A stretch of DNA of 39,053 nucleotides. It comes from Desulfurivibrio sp. GTDB taxonomy: Bacteria > Desulfobacterota > Desulfobulbia > Desulfobulbales > SURF-16. The notes beneath the pieces were generated by a model. The model made no database searches. It worked only from the letters and a program-made list of their open reading frames with translations, and was not told the DNA's origin. Position numbers and translations under genes: made by a program. This document shows positions 15,801 through 23,416 of this stretch, one piece after another. The stretch spans positions 1 to 39,053 of the forward strand of contig QZKJ01000054.1 in assembly GCA_003605035.1 (NCBI GenBank). The letters run 5' to 3'. Positions within the stretch are counted from its first letter, which is position 1, and each line of letters begins with the position of its first letter.

Positions 15801-16190
15801 AAGCGGAAATCAAGCCGACAAAGAGACGCCGCCCCCCGCGCGGGGGCGTGGATTGAAACTTGTTAACGATCATAAAATCCTCCTAAAAGCGCTGCCGCCC
15901 CCCGCGCGGGGGCGTGGATTGAAACTATTCCACAGGGTCAACCTATAACGGTTATTGTGGCCGCCCCCCGCGCGGGGGCGTGGATTGAAACCTGCTCCCG
16001 GCAACGGACAGCAAAAAACGCTGTCGCCGCCCCCCGCGCGGGGGCGTGGATTGAAACCCTACATTAAAGAAAGAGACAAAGCAAGTGAGATGCCGCCCCC
16101 CGCGCGGGGGCGTGGATTGAAACAAACAGAGCGTTGATATACGTTCCGGCGATGGTGTGCCGCCCCCCGCGCGGGGGCGTGGATTGAAAC
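12852..16190 (+). CRISPR. Type I-C CRISPR array, 51 repeats and 50 spacers
   Basis: Repeats are 32 nt, beginning GCCGCCCCCC and ending GTGGATTGAAAC, with the palindromic core CCCCCGCGCGGGGG that forms the crRNA hairpin. I placed 51 repeat starts one by one (first at 12852, last at 16159); spacers are 33-36 nt, mostly 34. All repeats look identical by eye, including the last one, where terminal repeats usually decay. No spacer is repeated. The array runs away from cas1-cas2 in the same direction as the cas genes. Frames across it that encode runs such as FNPRPRAGGG or SIHAPARG are translation artefacts of the repeat. The final repeat ends at 16190, immediately beside the vapC stop codon. Confidence 0.99.
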
Positions 16191-16580
16191 TCAGGGCTTT
16201 TTTACCACACGTTTACTCAACCCCTTGGAACGGCGGATGAAATCAGAGTCAAAGGTAGCGAACTGGTCTGAGTCCTTGCTGTATGCAAGATGGAGGGCAT
16301 CGGCGAAATCGAGGCCTTTGCGGGTCCATTCAATGGCCAGAAACAGGATGCCGGGGTTTTTCGTTTTGACGTTCGGCAGGCTGAGCAGTTTGATAAACGC
16401 ATCGCAGATCTCATGGGATTTGAAACTGTATGCAAACCGTAAAACCCATTCTGTTTCAAGCATAACGGTGTCGGCAATAAAAACAGCATCCGTATTGAAA
16501 AGGGCAAAGGCCTTCTGGAATTGCCCCTCATGGTCGCGGGTCAGCAGCCGGACAAGAATATTTGTATCAACCCCGGTCAT
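16191..16580 (-). CDS. vapC: VapC-type PIN-domain ribonuclease toxin
   Basis: A 129-aa PIN-domain protein. Conserved acidic residues appear in order: Asp in GVDTNILVRLL, Glu in MLETEWVLRF, Asp in GLDFADALHLA and Asp in FATFDSDF, the standard four-residue metal site of VapC RNases. The ATG at 16580 lies within the end of vapB (14-nt overlap) with GGAGA just upstream; a GTG two codons earlier is possible. The stop codon complement begins at 16191, the first base after the last CRISPR repeat, so the toxin gene runs head-on into the array with no trailer between them. Confidence 0.9.
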   Translation of the reverse strand: MTGVDTNILVRLLTRDHEGQFQKAFALFNTDAVFIADTVMLETEWVLRFAYSFKSHEICDAFIKLLSLPNVKTKNPGILFLAIEWTRKGLDFADALHLAYSKDSDQFATFDSDFIRRSKGLSKRVVKKP

Positions 16581-16830
16581 TGGCACTCTCCATGGCGCCT
16601 TTCCTTATGGCCTCATCCATTTCTTTCAGGCTTTTGGCCGGGCCGTCATACTTGAGACAGGCTGCCACTTCGGAAAGAGTTGCCGGCGGATAGGGCCGGG
16701 CGGGTTTCAGCAGGATGCCCTCCGCCGTATCAAGCACCTCCAGTTTCTGGCCGGGTTCCATCTGGTGGGCGTCGCGCACGGATTTGGGGATGATAATCTG
16801 CCCCTTGCTGGATAATACGGTTATTGCCAT
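16567..16830 (-). CDS. vapB: VapB-type AbrB/SpoVT antitoxin
   Basis: An 87-aa antitoxin with an N-terminal AbrB/SpoVT swapped-hairpin DNA-binding domain (ITVLSSKGQIIIPKSVRDA, then PGQKLEVLDTAEGILLKPA) and a C-terminal acidic/helical tail that would bind VapC (LSEVAACLKYDGPAKSLKEMDEAI). The ATG at 16830 has GGAGG about 6 nt upstream. It is the first gene of the vapBC operon; the promoter and a possible operator are just upstream at 16863-16891. Confidence 0.9.
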   Translation of the reverse strand: MAITVLSSKGQIIIPKSVRDAHQMEPGQKLEVLDTAEGILLKPARPYPPATLSEVAACLKYDGPAKSLKEMDEAIRKGAMESANDRG

Positions 16831-16862
16831 GGGAGACCTCCAGGTAAGAAAGTTGTAAGAAT

Positions 16863-16891
16863 ACTTTAGAGAGCTAAACGTGTTTTGTCAA
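16863..16891 (-). promoter_or_regulatory. Probable vapBC promoter with an overlapping palindrome
   Basis: On the minus strand TTGACA (16891-16886) and TAAAGT (16868-16863) are separated by exactly 17 nt, a good sigma70 match, 33 nt upstream of vapB. TTTAG and CTAAA (16865-16878 on the plus strand, 4-nt centre) form a palindrome that overlaps the -10 element, a likely site for autorepression by VapB-VapC. Confidence 0.6.
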
Positions 16892-16918
16892 ATACAAGCG
16901 CAATTCAAAGGTGTCGCC

Positions 16919-16981
16919 CCAACCAACCCAACCAACCCAACAAACCCAACAAACCCAATAAACTCAACCAACCCAACCACC
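16919..16981. repeat. Seven-copy 9-nt tandem repeat (CCAACCAAC)
   Basis: Seven consecutive 9-nt units of the form CCAACCAAC, with variants CCAACAAAC, CCAATAAAC, TCAACCAAC and CCAACCACC. An open frame through it encodes TNP repeats, but it has no ribosome binding site and no similarity to a known protein. The rest of 16892-17199 contains no gene; a small CCCCT/AGGGG hairpin lies near 17076-17089. Confidence 0.85.
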
Positions 16982-17199
16982 CAAATGGCCAGCTTTTTTA
17001 AGGTTTCGTCAGGGGGTTCGCGTATCCGCATACTCGTTCCAGACGTTTGCACGTTGTTTATTTTGAAAGCCTATTCCCCTGACAAGGGGAGTTATGATAC
17101 AGTGGAAAAAATTGACAGCGGCCGGGATTTCAGGCTCTGGTAGGGCAGAGTCGAGGTGGGGGAAATCAGGCCCGATTGCGGGGCGCGAAGGGAAGGGAA

Positions 17200-17571
17200 A
17201 TGAAGAAGAAGCATAATATTTTAGTAATAGATGATGATGAAACGGTACTGCAGGTCATCGAACAGATACTTGCCTCGACCGGCTACCACGTGCAGACTGC
17301 CTTGAGTGGCAGGAAGGCCCTGGAGCTTGCCGAGATTGCCAATGGCGAGGTTGATCTGGTGTTGACGGATGTGGTCATGCCGGAAATGAACGGGGAGGAC
17401 CTGGCCCTGGTTTTCAAGCGGACCTATCCCGCCACAAAAGTGCTCTTCATGTCGGCTTATCTGAAGCCTGGCTCGGGCAGATATGAGGAGCTGCATGGGA
17501 AGATGGAGTTTATCGTCAAGCCTTTCAGTTCGGAAAAATTGCGGGGCGAGGTCAAAAGAATACTGTCCTGA
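17200..17571 (+). CDS. Stand-alone response-regulator receiver protein
   Basis: A 123-aa CheY-like receiver. The acidic pocket is at ILVIDDDETV, the phosphoacceptor is Asp57 in VDLVLTDVVMPEMNG, the switch Ser is at 85 (LFMSAYL), and the conserved Lys107 is in FIVKPFS. No output domain follows. The ATG at 17200 has GGAAGGG just upstream; an earlier in-frame start at 17176 lacks one. Receivers of this kind usually work with hybrid histidine kinases, but no kinase is in the window, so the pathway is unknown. Confidence 0.92.
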   Translation: MKKKHNILVIDDDETVLQVIEQILASTGYHVQTALSGRKALELAEIANGEVDLVLTDVVMPEMNGEDLALVFKRTYPATKVLFMSAYLKPGSGRYEELHGKMEFIVKPFSSEKLRGEVKRILS

Positions 17572-17782
17572 GAATTTTTCCCGCTGCTGCCTGCACTGTG
17601 GTGCAATTTCCCTTTTCTTTCTTGACCCTGCAGGTATGCCCGGATTTTTACCGGGAAAATTGGTGAAAAATCGGCCAATTATCGTTGAATTATTTGCGCC
17701 GGCCTGCTTTTTCCGGTAAAGATGGCTGTTGTTGCGGGGAAGGGATGGGGTGAGGCGATTTGCTTGATTAGGCGGAGGACAT

Positions 17783-19216
17783 ATGGCTGACCGGGATGAA
17801 ACAAAGGCCCATTCGGCTCCAGTGCAGGAGCTGTTGCGGGCAATTCCCAAGGTTGATGAGTTCCTGGGCTGGGTGGAGCACCTGCAGGCGCCGGTGCGTT
17901 TTATCAAGGCCGCCGTGCGGGAGGTGCTGGCCACGGAGCGGGAGATAATCCTGGGCGGCCGGGCCCGCCGGCTGGAGGATCTCGGCCGCGAGGTGCTGCT
18001 GGCGAAATTCGACAAACGCCTCAAGGACAAGCTGACCCCTAATTTCCGCACGGTGATTAATGCCACCGGGGTGATCATCCACACCAATATGGGCCGTTCC
18101 CTGCTGCCGGCGGAGGCCATGGACGGCCTGGTCAGGGTGGGCAGCCGCTATTCCAACCTGGAGTTTGATCTCGCCACCGGCAAGCGGGGCAGCCGCTACA
18201 GCCTGGTGGAGGATCTGCTCTGCGAGCTGACCGGGGCGGAGGCGGGTCTGGTGGTCAACAATAATGCCGCCGCCGTGCTGCTGGCGCTGGACACCCTGGC
18301 CAAGGGGCGTGAGGTGATCGTTTCCCGGGGTCAGTTGGTGGAGATCGGCGGCTCTTTCCGCATCCCCGAGGTAATGGAGAAAAGCGGCGCCTTTCTGCGC
18401 GAGGTGGGCGCCACCAACCGCACCCATCTGCGGGATTATGAGAATGCCATCAACGAGCAGACCAGCCTGCTGCTCAAGGTGCATATGAGCAATTACCGCA
18501 TCATCGGCTTTACCTCCGAGGTGACTCTGCCGGAAATGGTTGAGCTGGGCCGGAAGCATAATCTGCCGGTCATGGAGGATCTGGGCAGCGGCAGCCTGGT
18601 GGATCTGACCCGCTTCGGGCTGCAGAAGGAGCCCACCGTGGGCGAGGTGGTCAGGGCCGGGGTTGATGTGGTGACCTTCAGCGGCGATAAACTGCTGGGC
18701 GGGCCCCAGGCCGGCCTGATCCTCGGCAAGCGCGACATTATCGGCCGCATCAAGAAAAACCCGCTCAACCGGGCCCTGCGCATCGACAAGTTCACCCTGG
18801 CCGGGCTGGAGGCCATTCTGCGGCTTTACTGTGATGAGGAAAAGGCGCTGACCGCCATCCCCACCCTGGCCATGATGGGCATGCCGCCTGCGGTGATCGA
18901 ACGCCGGGCGGCCAGATTGATCCGCCGCATCAGAAAGAGTCTGGCCGGCTGCTGCGAGACGGCCATTGTGCCGGTCGCCTCCCGGGTGGGCGGCGGGGCC
19001 ATGCCGGAGCAGGATCTGCCCAGCCGGGCGGTGGCGCTGCGGCCGCTGGCGCTGAAGGTGACGGAGGTGGAGCGGAAACTGCGGGAGACCGCCATGCCGG
19101 TGATCGGCCGCATTGAAAACGAGGCCCTGCTGCTCGATATGCGCACCGTGGCGGATGATGAAATCCCGCTGCTGGCCGCCGCGTTGTTTGAGGTTTTCGA
19201 GGTGGAGGAGAAATGA
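17783..19216 (+). CDS. selA: L-seryl-tRNA(Sec) selenium transferase
   Basis: SelA is a PLP enzyme that converts seryl-tRNA(Sec) to selenocysteinyl-tRNA(Sec), using selenophosphate. At 477 aa it has the usual length. Recognisable parts include the N-terminal helical region (LLRAIPKVDEFL), FRTVINATGVIIHTNMGRSLL, YSNLEFDLATGKRGSRY, NNNAAAVLLAL, and the PLP-lysine segment TFSGDKLLGGPQAG with Lys303. ATG 17783 follows GGAGG at 6 nt. It implies that the organism makes selenoproteins; no selB, selD or tRNA(Sec) gene is seen here. Its stop overlaps the next gene by 4 nt. Confidence 0.97.
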   Translation: MADRDETKAHSAPVQELLRAIPKVDEFLGWVEHLQAPVRFIKAAVREVLATEREIILGGRARRLEDLGREVLLAKFDKRLKDKLTPNFRTVINATGVIIHTNMGRSLLPAEAMDGLVRVGSRYSNLEFDLATGKRGSRYSLVEDLLCELTGAEAGLVVNNNAAAVLLALDTLAKGREVIVSRGQLVEIGGSFRIPEVMEKSGAFLREVGATNRTHLRDYENAINEQTSLLLKVHMSNYRIIGFTSEVTLPEMVELGRKHNLPVMEDLGSGSLVDLTRFGLQKEPTVGEVVRAGVDVVTFSGDKLLGGPQAGLILGKRDIIGRIKKNPLNRALRIDKFTLAGLEAILRLYCDEEKALTAIPTLAMMGMPPAVIERRAARLIRRIRKSLAGCCETAIVPVASRVGGGAMPEQDLPSRAVALRPLALKVTEVERKLRETAMPVIGRIENEALLLDMRTVADDEIPLLAAALFEVFEVEEK

Positions 19217-21327
19217 GCTTTCCCTTTGATCTGCGCCACAGAAAGCTTGATGAGGTTGATCTGGATCTGTTTGGCCTGGAATTTGCCGAGATCGTCAGCC
19301 TGTTTCTGCCCAGCCGCAAGGTGCATTTTGTCGGTCCCCATGCGGGCGGGGAACTCCATGCCGGCTGGAAGGCCGGGGTGGAGATGGTGCGCAATGCCCA
19401 GAAACCGGTGGTGGACGGCGGCGAGGTGGAGCACCTCTATCTGCCCCTGTGGGACGGGGAAACCCTTTTCTGCGTCGCCATCCTGGACAATCCGCCGGGC
19501 ACCTATCAGGATTCCTCCTCCTCCCTGCTGCTGGACAAGAGCCGTTTGATTTCCGCGGAGATGTCCAGGGTCAAGCAGTTTGCCCTGGAGCCGGTCACCG
19601 GGCTGCCCGGCGGCCGCATGCTGCATAACCGGCTGCAGGCCCTGCTGCAGAAGAAACGCGCCGGGGAAAAGGGTCAGCCGCCCTTTGCCCTGCTGCTGCT
19701 GGAGATTCATCCCCGGGCCCGGGACGGTGAGCAGGCCCTGGCGGTGATCGCCAGGAGCGCCGCCTTCCTCGATTCGCTCATCGGCCATCTCTTTACCCCC
19801 TGCCATCTGGGCAGCGGCATTTTCGGCCTGATCTGGGAAGGGTTCGGCGAGGGGCAGACCATGAAGATGGCCGATCTGCTGCTGCGCTGGCTGAAACGGG
19901 AGGGGTTTGCCCGAAGCCGCATCGGCATCCGCTCCTGTCTGAGCGGGGAGCCGGCGGAGGCGGTGGAGATATTTCTGGGCCAGGCCTGGGACGCCCTGGG
20001 CGTGGCCCGCAGGCGCGGCCCCTTTGCCCTCTGCTCGCATCAGGCGCTGAGCAACCGCGGCGCCCATCCCCTCTGCCCGCCGCGGCCCAGGGTTTTCACC
20101 GAACTGCGCCGGCTGTGGCAGGACAGCGAGCGTTTTGCCCTGCTGCTGGTGCACGCGGATCATAATGACGATGACGGCGACGCTTCCTGGCCGGATACCG
20201 CGGGTGCGCCTGTGGTGCGGCTCGATAAGCGCGAGGCCCTTGTCTACCTGGACGGGGCGGACCAGCAGGCGGCCGAGGCGTGGGGTCGGGATTTCCAGGC
20301 CCGGGCCGCCGGCGGCAGGACCAGCTTTTCCCTGGGCATCGCCCTCTATCCCGGGCAGGGCTTCAAGAAGGTGGAGACAGCGGGCAACTGCCGCAAGGCC
20401 CTGCTGCATACCGGCTTCTACGGGCCGGGCACCATGACGGTCTTTGACGGGGTCAGTCTCAATATCAGCGGCGACATCTATTACAACGAGGGTGATCTGG
20501 CCCGGGCGGCCAAGGAGTACCGCCTGGGGCTGCAGCTTGATCCGGCCAATATCAATCTGCTCAACAGCATGGCCGTCACCCTGGCCCAGATGAATCTGTA
20601 CCGCCGGGCCATCCCGCTCTTTCAGCAGGCCCTGGCCCTGGAGCCCGCCAATTTCATGGCCCTCTACAACCTCGGCTTTGCTTTTCTTGCCACGGATGAA
20701 GAGGACAGGGCCATGGAGAATTTCGAGAAGGCCCTGGCGGTCCAGGATGATAATTTCGATCTGCTGCTGCAGCTGGGCAAACTCTACTGCAAGGCGGGCC
20801 GCTGGGCCTCGGCGGTGGCTGTGCTGCGCCGGGGTGAGCAGGTGGGGCCGGGTGGGGTGCGCGATATCAGCCATGGCGCGGTCCACCGTTATCTGGGTGA
20901 GGCCTACAAGGGACTGGGCGAGAACGGCCGGGCCATCTCCTGTCTGCAGAAGGCGGCCCGCCACAATCCGCGGGATGCCGCGGCGCTCAGCATGCTCGGC
21001 GAACTCTTTCTGCTGGAAAAGCAGGGCGATGAGATCGCCCTGGCCCTCTGCCGGCAGGCGGTGGAGCTGGCTGACGATGACTGGCGCCACTGGTCGCGGC
21101 TGGCGACGGTGCAGGCAGGCCGGGGGGAATATGATGACGCCCTGCGGGCCCTGCGCCGGGCCCTGGTCCTGGACGGCAGAAACAGCAGGCTCCTTATCCA
21201 GCTTGGCGGCCTGTATGAAAAACGGGGCAAGACCGGCCTGGCGGAAAAGATATACGGAAAGATTCTGCGGGCCGACCCCACCTGCCGGGAGGCGGCGGAG
21301 CGGCTGGCCGCGCTGCACAAGGCCTGA
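19213..21327 (+). CDS. Degenerate GGDEF-like and TPR protein coupled to selA
   Basis: A 704-aa protein. Residues ~1-120 look like a small GAF-like sensor region (LYLPLWDGETLFCVAIL). Near residue 125 the sequence EPVTGLPGGRMLHNRLQALL resembles the start of a GGDEF domain, but no GGDEF or similar catalytic signature follows, and a second such half (FSLGIALYPG) is also degenerate. From about 418 to the end there are tandem TPR units (GDIYYNEGDLARAAKEYRLGL, ALYNLGFAFLATDEEDRAMENFEKAL, and several more). It has no signal peptide or membrane segment, so it is probably a cytoplasmic scaffold. The ATGA overlap with selA suggests a shared transcript; a link with selenium metabolism is not shown. Confidence 0.75.
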   Translation: MSFPFDLRHRKLDEVDLDLFGLEFAEIVSLFLPSRKVHFVGPHAGGELHAGWKAGVEMVRNAQKPVVDGGEVEHLYLPLWDGETLFCVAILDNPPGTYQDSSSSLLLDKSRLISAEMSRVKQFALEPVTGLPGGRMLHNRLQALLQKKRAGEKGQPPFALLLLEIHPRARDGEQALAVIARSAAFLDSLIGHLFTPCHLGSGIFGLIWEGFGEGQTMKMADLLLRWLKREGFARSRIGIRSCLSGEPAEAVEIFLGQAWDALGVARRRGPFALCSHQALSNRGAHPLCPPRPRVFTELRRLWQDSERFALLLVHADHNDDDGDASWPDTAGAPVVRLDKREALVYLDGADQQAAEAWGRDFQARAAGGRTSFSLGIALYPGQGFKKVETAGNCRKALLHTGFYGPGTMTVFDGVSLNISGDIYYNEGDLARAAKEYRLGLQLDPANINLLNSMAVTLAQMNLYRRAIPLFQQALALEPANFMALYNLGFAFLATDEEDRAMENFEKALAVQDDNFDLLLQLGKLYCKAGRWASAVAVLRRGEQVGPGGVRDISHGAVHRYLGEAYKGLGENGRAISCLQKAARHNPRDAAALSMLGELFLLEKQGDEIALALCRQAVELADDDWRHWSRLATVQAGRGEYDDALRALRRALVLDGRNSRLLIQLGGLYEKRGKTGLAEKIYGKILRADPTCREAAERLAALHKA

Positions 21328-21341
21328 CAGCCTCCCTTGGC

Positions 21342-21385
21342 GTAGGGGCGCCCCTTGCGGGTGCCCGATCCCAGGGTGCCCCTAC
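21342..21385. terminator. Long inverted repeat after the selA operon
   Basis: GTAGGGGCGCCC (21342-21353) pairs with GGGTGCCCCTAC (21374-21385) over 12 bp with one G-T pair and a 20-nt loop. It lies 14 nt after the TPR gene and probably marks the end of that transcript, although there is no T-run. The GTAGGGGC pattern is also a common dispersed repeat type. Confidence 0.5.
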
Positions 21386-21578
21386 CGCGCCGTTCTGTGG
21401 GGATGGTTTTTTGCCCCACTTTGCACCACCCTTTCCTGCAAAAATAATTTTATCAATTTTCCCCTCCTGTGGTCTTCCTCATTTCTATATGTTGTTGTGT
21501 CCCTGATGTAGTACACAATATGCGGTAAAAAACGCCGCATTTCCATGTTGTTGCCAGAAAACAGGGCAATAATTCCTC

Positions 21579-21608
21579 TTGACACTTCTGTTCGTTGCCT
21601 CTTATAAG
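21579..21608 (+). promoter_or_regulatory. Promoter of the dcw cluster
   Basis: TTGACA (21579-21584) and TATAAG (21603-21608) are spaced by 18 nt, a strong sigma70-type match, about 50 nt before mraZ. It is the only clear promoter that I see for the whole cluster up to ftsZ. Between the selA-side inverted repeat and this promoter (21386-21578) there is no gene, only a small ATGCGG/CCGCAT hairpin near 21520-21540. Confidence 0.7.
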
Positions 21609-21618
21609 TATCATACTA

Positions 21619-21653
21619 TGGTGTAAAATGGGGCAACAGGGTGCAGAGGGGGT
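21619..21653 (+). promoter_or_regulatory. MraZ-box-like direct repeats
   Basis: G-rich pentamers recur every 10 nt at 21619 (TGGTG), 21629 (TGGGG), 21639 (GGGTG) and 21649 (GGGGT), just after the -10 element. MraZ is known to repress its own operon through TGGGN repeats separated by 5 nt. One copy matches perfectly and the others have one or two mismatches, so this is a plausible autoregulatory site. Confidence 0.5.
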
Positions 21654-21659
21654 GGAGAG

Positions 21660-22139
21660 TTGGTTGAAAGCGTTGTTGTGAGTCAGCCAAGCCGTTTCAG
21701 GGGCAGATCTGAGCATACGCTGGACGGGAAAGGACGGCTCAATGTGCCGTCCCGGTTCCGGGAAGTTCTGCTGCGTGATTATGATGACCGGCTGCTGATC
21801 ACCCCGCCATGGCGCACCTGCCTGCGCATCTATCCCCTGCAGGAGTGGGAGAAGCTGGAAGCCACTCTGCTCAGCAAGGAAAAAAAGGACGCCCAGTTTC
21901 AGAAGATGATCCGTCATCTGGTCGGAGGATCGGAGGAGTGCCAGATCGACCGGAACGGCCGCATCATTCTGCCCATGCATCTGCGCAATCAGCTTGATCT
22001 GAAAAAGGATGTGGTGATGGTGGGCATGGGACCGTTCTTCGAGATATGGAACAAGGATACCTGGCAGGCGGAAAGCAGCGTTACACCGCAGGATTTTGAT
22101 AAATTTGATGCGACCCTCCATGAGCTGGGTCTCTTTTAA
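21660..22139 (+). CDS. mraZ: Transcriptional regulator MraZ
   Basis: MraZ is a ring-forming AbrB-like DNA-binding protein that controls the dcw operon. The two half-repeats are seen: HTLDGKGRLNVPSRFRE near residues 19-35 and QIDRNGRIILPMHLRNQL near 96-113. At 159 aa it is a little longer than most. The start is uncertain: TTG 21660 has GGTGGAG directly upstream, whereas GTG 21678 has no visible site; the conserved part begins only at FRGRSEHTL. rsmH begins 3 nt after the stop. Confidence 0.94.
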   Translation: MVESVVVSQPSRFRGRSEHTLDGKGRLNVPSRFREVLLRDYDDRLLITPPWRTCLRIYPLQEWEKLEATLLSKEKKDAQFQKMIRHLVGGSEECQIDRNGRIILPMHLRNQLDLKKDVVMVGMGPFFEIWNKDTWQAESSVTPQDFDKFDATLHELGLF

Positions 22140-22142
22140 CCT

Positions 22143-23036
22143 ATGCAGAGCAAACCGGTACACCTGCCGGTCCTGCTGGATGAGGTAATCCACTACCTGG
22201 CCCCGCGGGATGGCGGCCTCTATGTGGACGGGAACCTGGGGCTCGGCGGGCACAGCGCGGCGATCCTGGCGGCCAGCAGCCCGGGCGGCAGGGTGATAGG
22301 GTTTGACTGGGATGAGGAGGCCCTGGCCCGGGCCAGGGTCAATCTGGCCGGGTATCAGGGCAGAGTGGAGTTTGTCCGGCGCAATTTTGCGGAGCTCAGT
22401 GAGGTTCTGCCTGCCTTGGGGGTGGACCGGGTGGACGGTCTGCTGCTCGATCTGGGGCTCTCCTCCCTGCAGCTGGACGCCAGCAGCCGGGGCTTTAGCT
22501 TTCAGGGTTGCCAGCCCCTTGACATGCGCATGGACAGCAGAAGCCCGGAAACGGCGGCGGATCTGTTGAACCGGGCCGGCGAGCAGGAACTGGCCGACAT
22601 TTTCTATCTGTACGGAGAGGAACGGCAGGCCAGGCGGATTGCGGCGCAGGTGGTTGACGCCCGCAAAAAGAGTGAGCTTACGAGTACGGATCAGCTGGTA
22701 AAGATTGTTGAAAACGCGGTGCCGCGCAGGTTCTGGCCAAAAAAAATCCATGTTGCCACCAAGGTTTTCCAGGCCCTGCGCATCGCGGTGAACCGGGAGC
22801 TCGACAATCTTCAGCAGATTTTAGCAAGCGTGGCGGATTTTGTGAAACCGGGAGGGCGTATCTGTGTAATTTCTTTTCATTCCCTGGAGGATCGTCTGGT
22901 GAAGCGGGCCTTTCGAAATAACCCTGCCCTGGAGCTGGTAACGGCAAAGGCGGTGACGGCGGCGGATAACGAGATCCTGGCAAATCCGCGCTCAAGAAGC
23001 GCCAGGCTGCGCGTTGCCGCGGTGCGGGGTGAGTGA
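22143..23036 (+). CDS. rsmH: 16S rRNA (cytosine(1402)-N(4))-methyltransferase
   Basis: RsmH (MraW) methylates N4 of C1402 in 16S rRNA using S-adenosylmethionine. At 297 aa, with VHLPVLLDEVIHYLAP, the SAM-binding GNLGLGGHSAAIL, DGLLLDLGLSSLQLD, SRGFSFQGCQPLDMRMD and the late CVISFHSLEDRLVKRAFR, it is a typical member. There is no obvious ribosome binding site before ATG 22143, so translation may depend on mraZ 3 nt upstream. Its TGA shares one base with the ftsL ATG. Confidence 0.97.
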   Translation: MQSKPVHLPVLLDEVIHYLAPRDGGLYVDGNLGLGGHSAAILAASSPGGRVIGFDWDEEALARARVNLAGYQGRVEFVRRNFAELSEVLPALGVDRVDGLLLDLGLSSLQLDASSRGFSFQGCQPLDMRMDSRSPETAADLLNRAGEQELADIFYLYGEERQARRIAAQVVDARKKSELTSTDQLVKIVENAVPRRFWPKKIHVATKVFQALRIAVNRELDNLQQILASVADFVKPGGRICVISFHSLEDRLVKRAFRNNPALELVTAKAVTAADNEILANPRSRSARLRVAAVRGE

Positions 23037-23416
23037 TGTCCGTGCAACTGTCTTCACGCTATAACTACAAGCCGAGCCTCAGCAGAAAGCTGAGTAAAAA
23101 GGGGCCCGGCCAGAAATTGACCCTGGGCGGCTGGTTCTGGAAGCTGTCCGGGGTAATCATCGTTGTGGCCACCCTGATCGGCATGGCGGGCAGTTACTGG
23201 TTTTCGTGGAGCATCAGGCGGGGGCTGGACAGTTTGACCGGCGTGCAGGGAGAAAAGCATGCCTTGCAGCAGGTGAGCGTCAAGCTGCGGGGCCAGAAGG
23301 GACAGCTGCTGGACAGAAAACGAATCGAGACCGTTGCCGCAGCAAAACTTTCCCTCCACCCGACGGTTGAACAGAGTGCCGGCGGCGGGGTGATCGTACG
23401 GATTCCTGAACCATGA
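23036..23416 (+). CDS. ftsL: FtsL-like bitopic division protein
   Basis: A 126-aa protein with a basic cytoplasmic tail, one membrane segment (LSGVIIVVATLIGMAGSYWF, residues ~37-56) and a short periplasmic coiled-coil region (GLDSLTGVQGEKHALQQ, LRGQKGQLLDRKRIETVAAAKL). Topology, size and position between rsmH and the ftsI homologue identify it as FtsL, which normally forms the FtsQLB complex and activates FtsWI; sequence conservation in this family is poor. I use ATG 23036 (TGATG overlap with rsmH); a GTG one codon earlier is possible. It overlaps the next gene by 4 nt. Confidence 0.8.
   Translation: MSVQLSSRYNYKPSLSRKLSKKGPGQKLTLGGWFWKLSGVIIVVATLIGMAGSYWFSWSIRRGLDSLTGVQGEKHALQQVSVKLRGQKGQLLDRKRIETVAAAKLSLHPTVEQSAGGGVIVRIPEP

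Noticed and set aside
12660-16137. Many long open frames on both strands across the CRISPR array, encoding repeated FNPRPRAGGG, FQSTPPRGGR, SIHAPARGAA or PPPARGRGLK.
   Set aside because: They are translations of the GC-rich 32-nt repeat in six frames, open only because the repeat lacks stop codons. Such frames are well-known false annotations.
16880-17143. An 87-aa frame with TNP repeats.
   Set aside because: It is produced by the 9-nt tandem repeat, has no ribosome binding site and resembles no protein family.
18826-21318. An 830-aa frame on the minus strand opposite selA and the TPR gene.
   Set aside because: It is a GC-rich shadow of two clearly real genes on the plus strand; its product is low-complexity and Gln/Gly/Pro-rich with no domain.
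21453-22751. A 432-aa minus-strand frame opposite mraZ and rsmH, and similar long minus-strand frames throughout the dcw cluster.
   Set aside because: They are shadow frames caused by the high third-position GC of the plus-strand genes.
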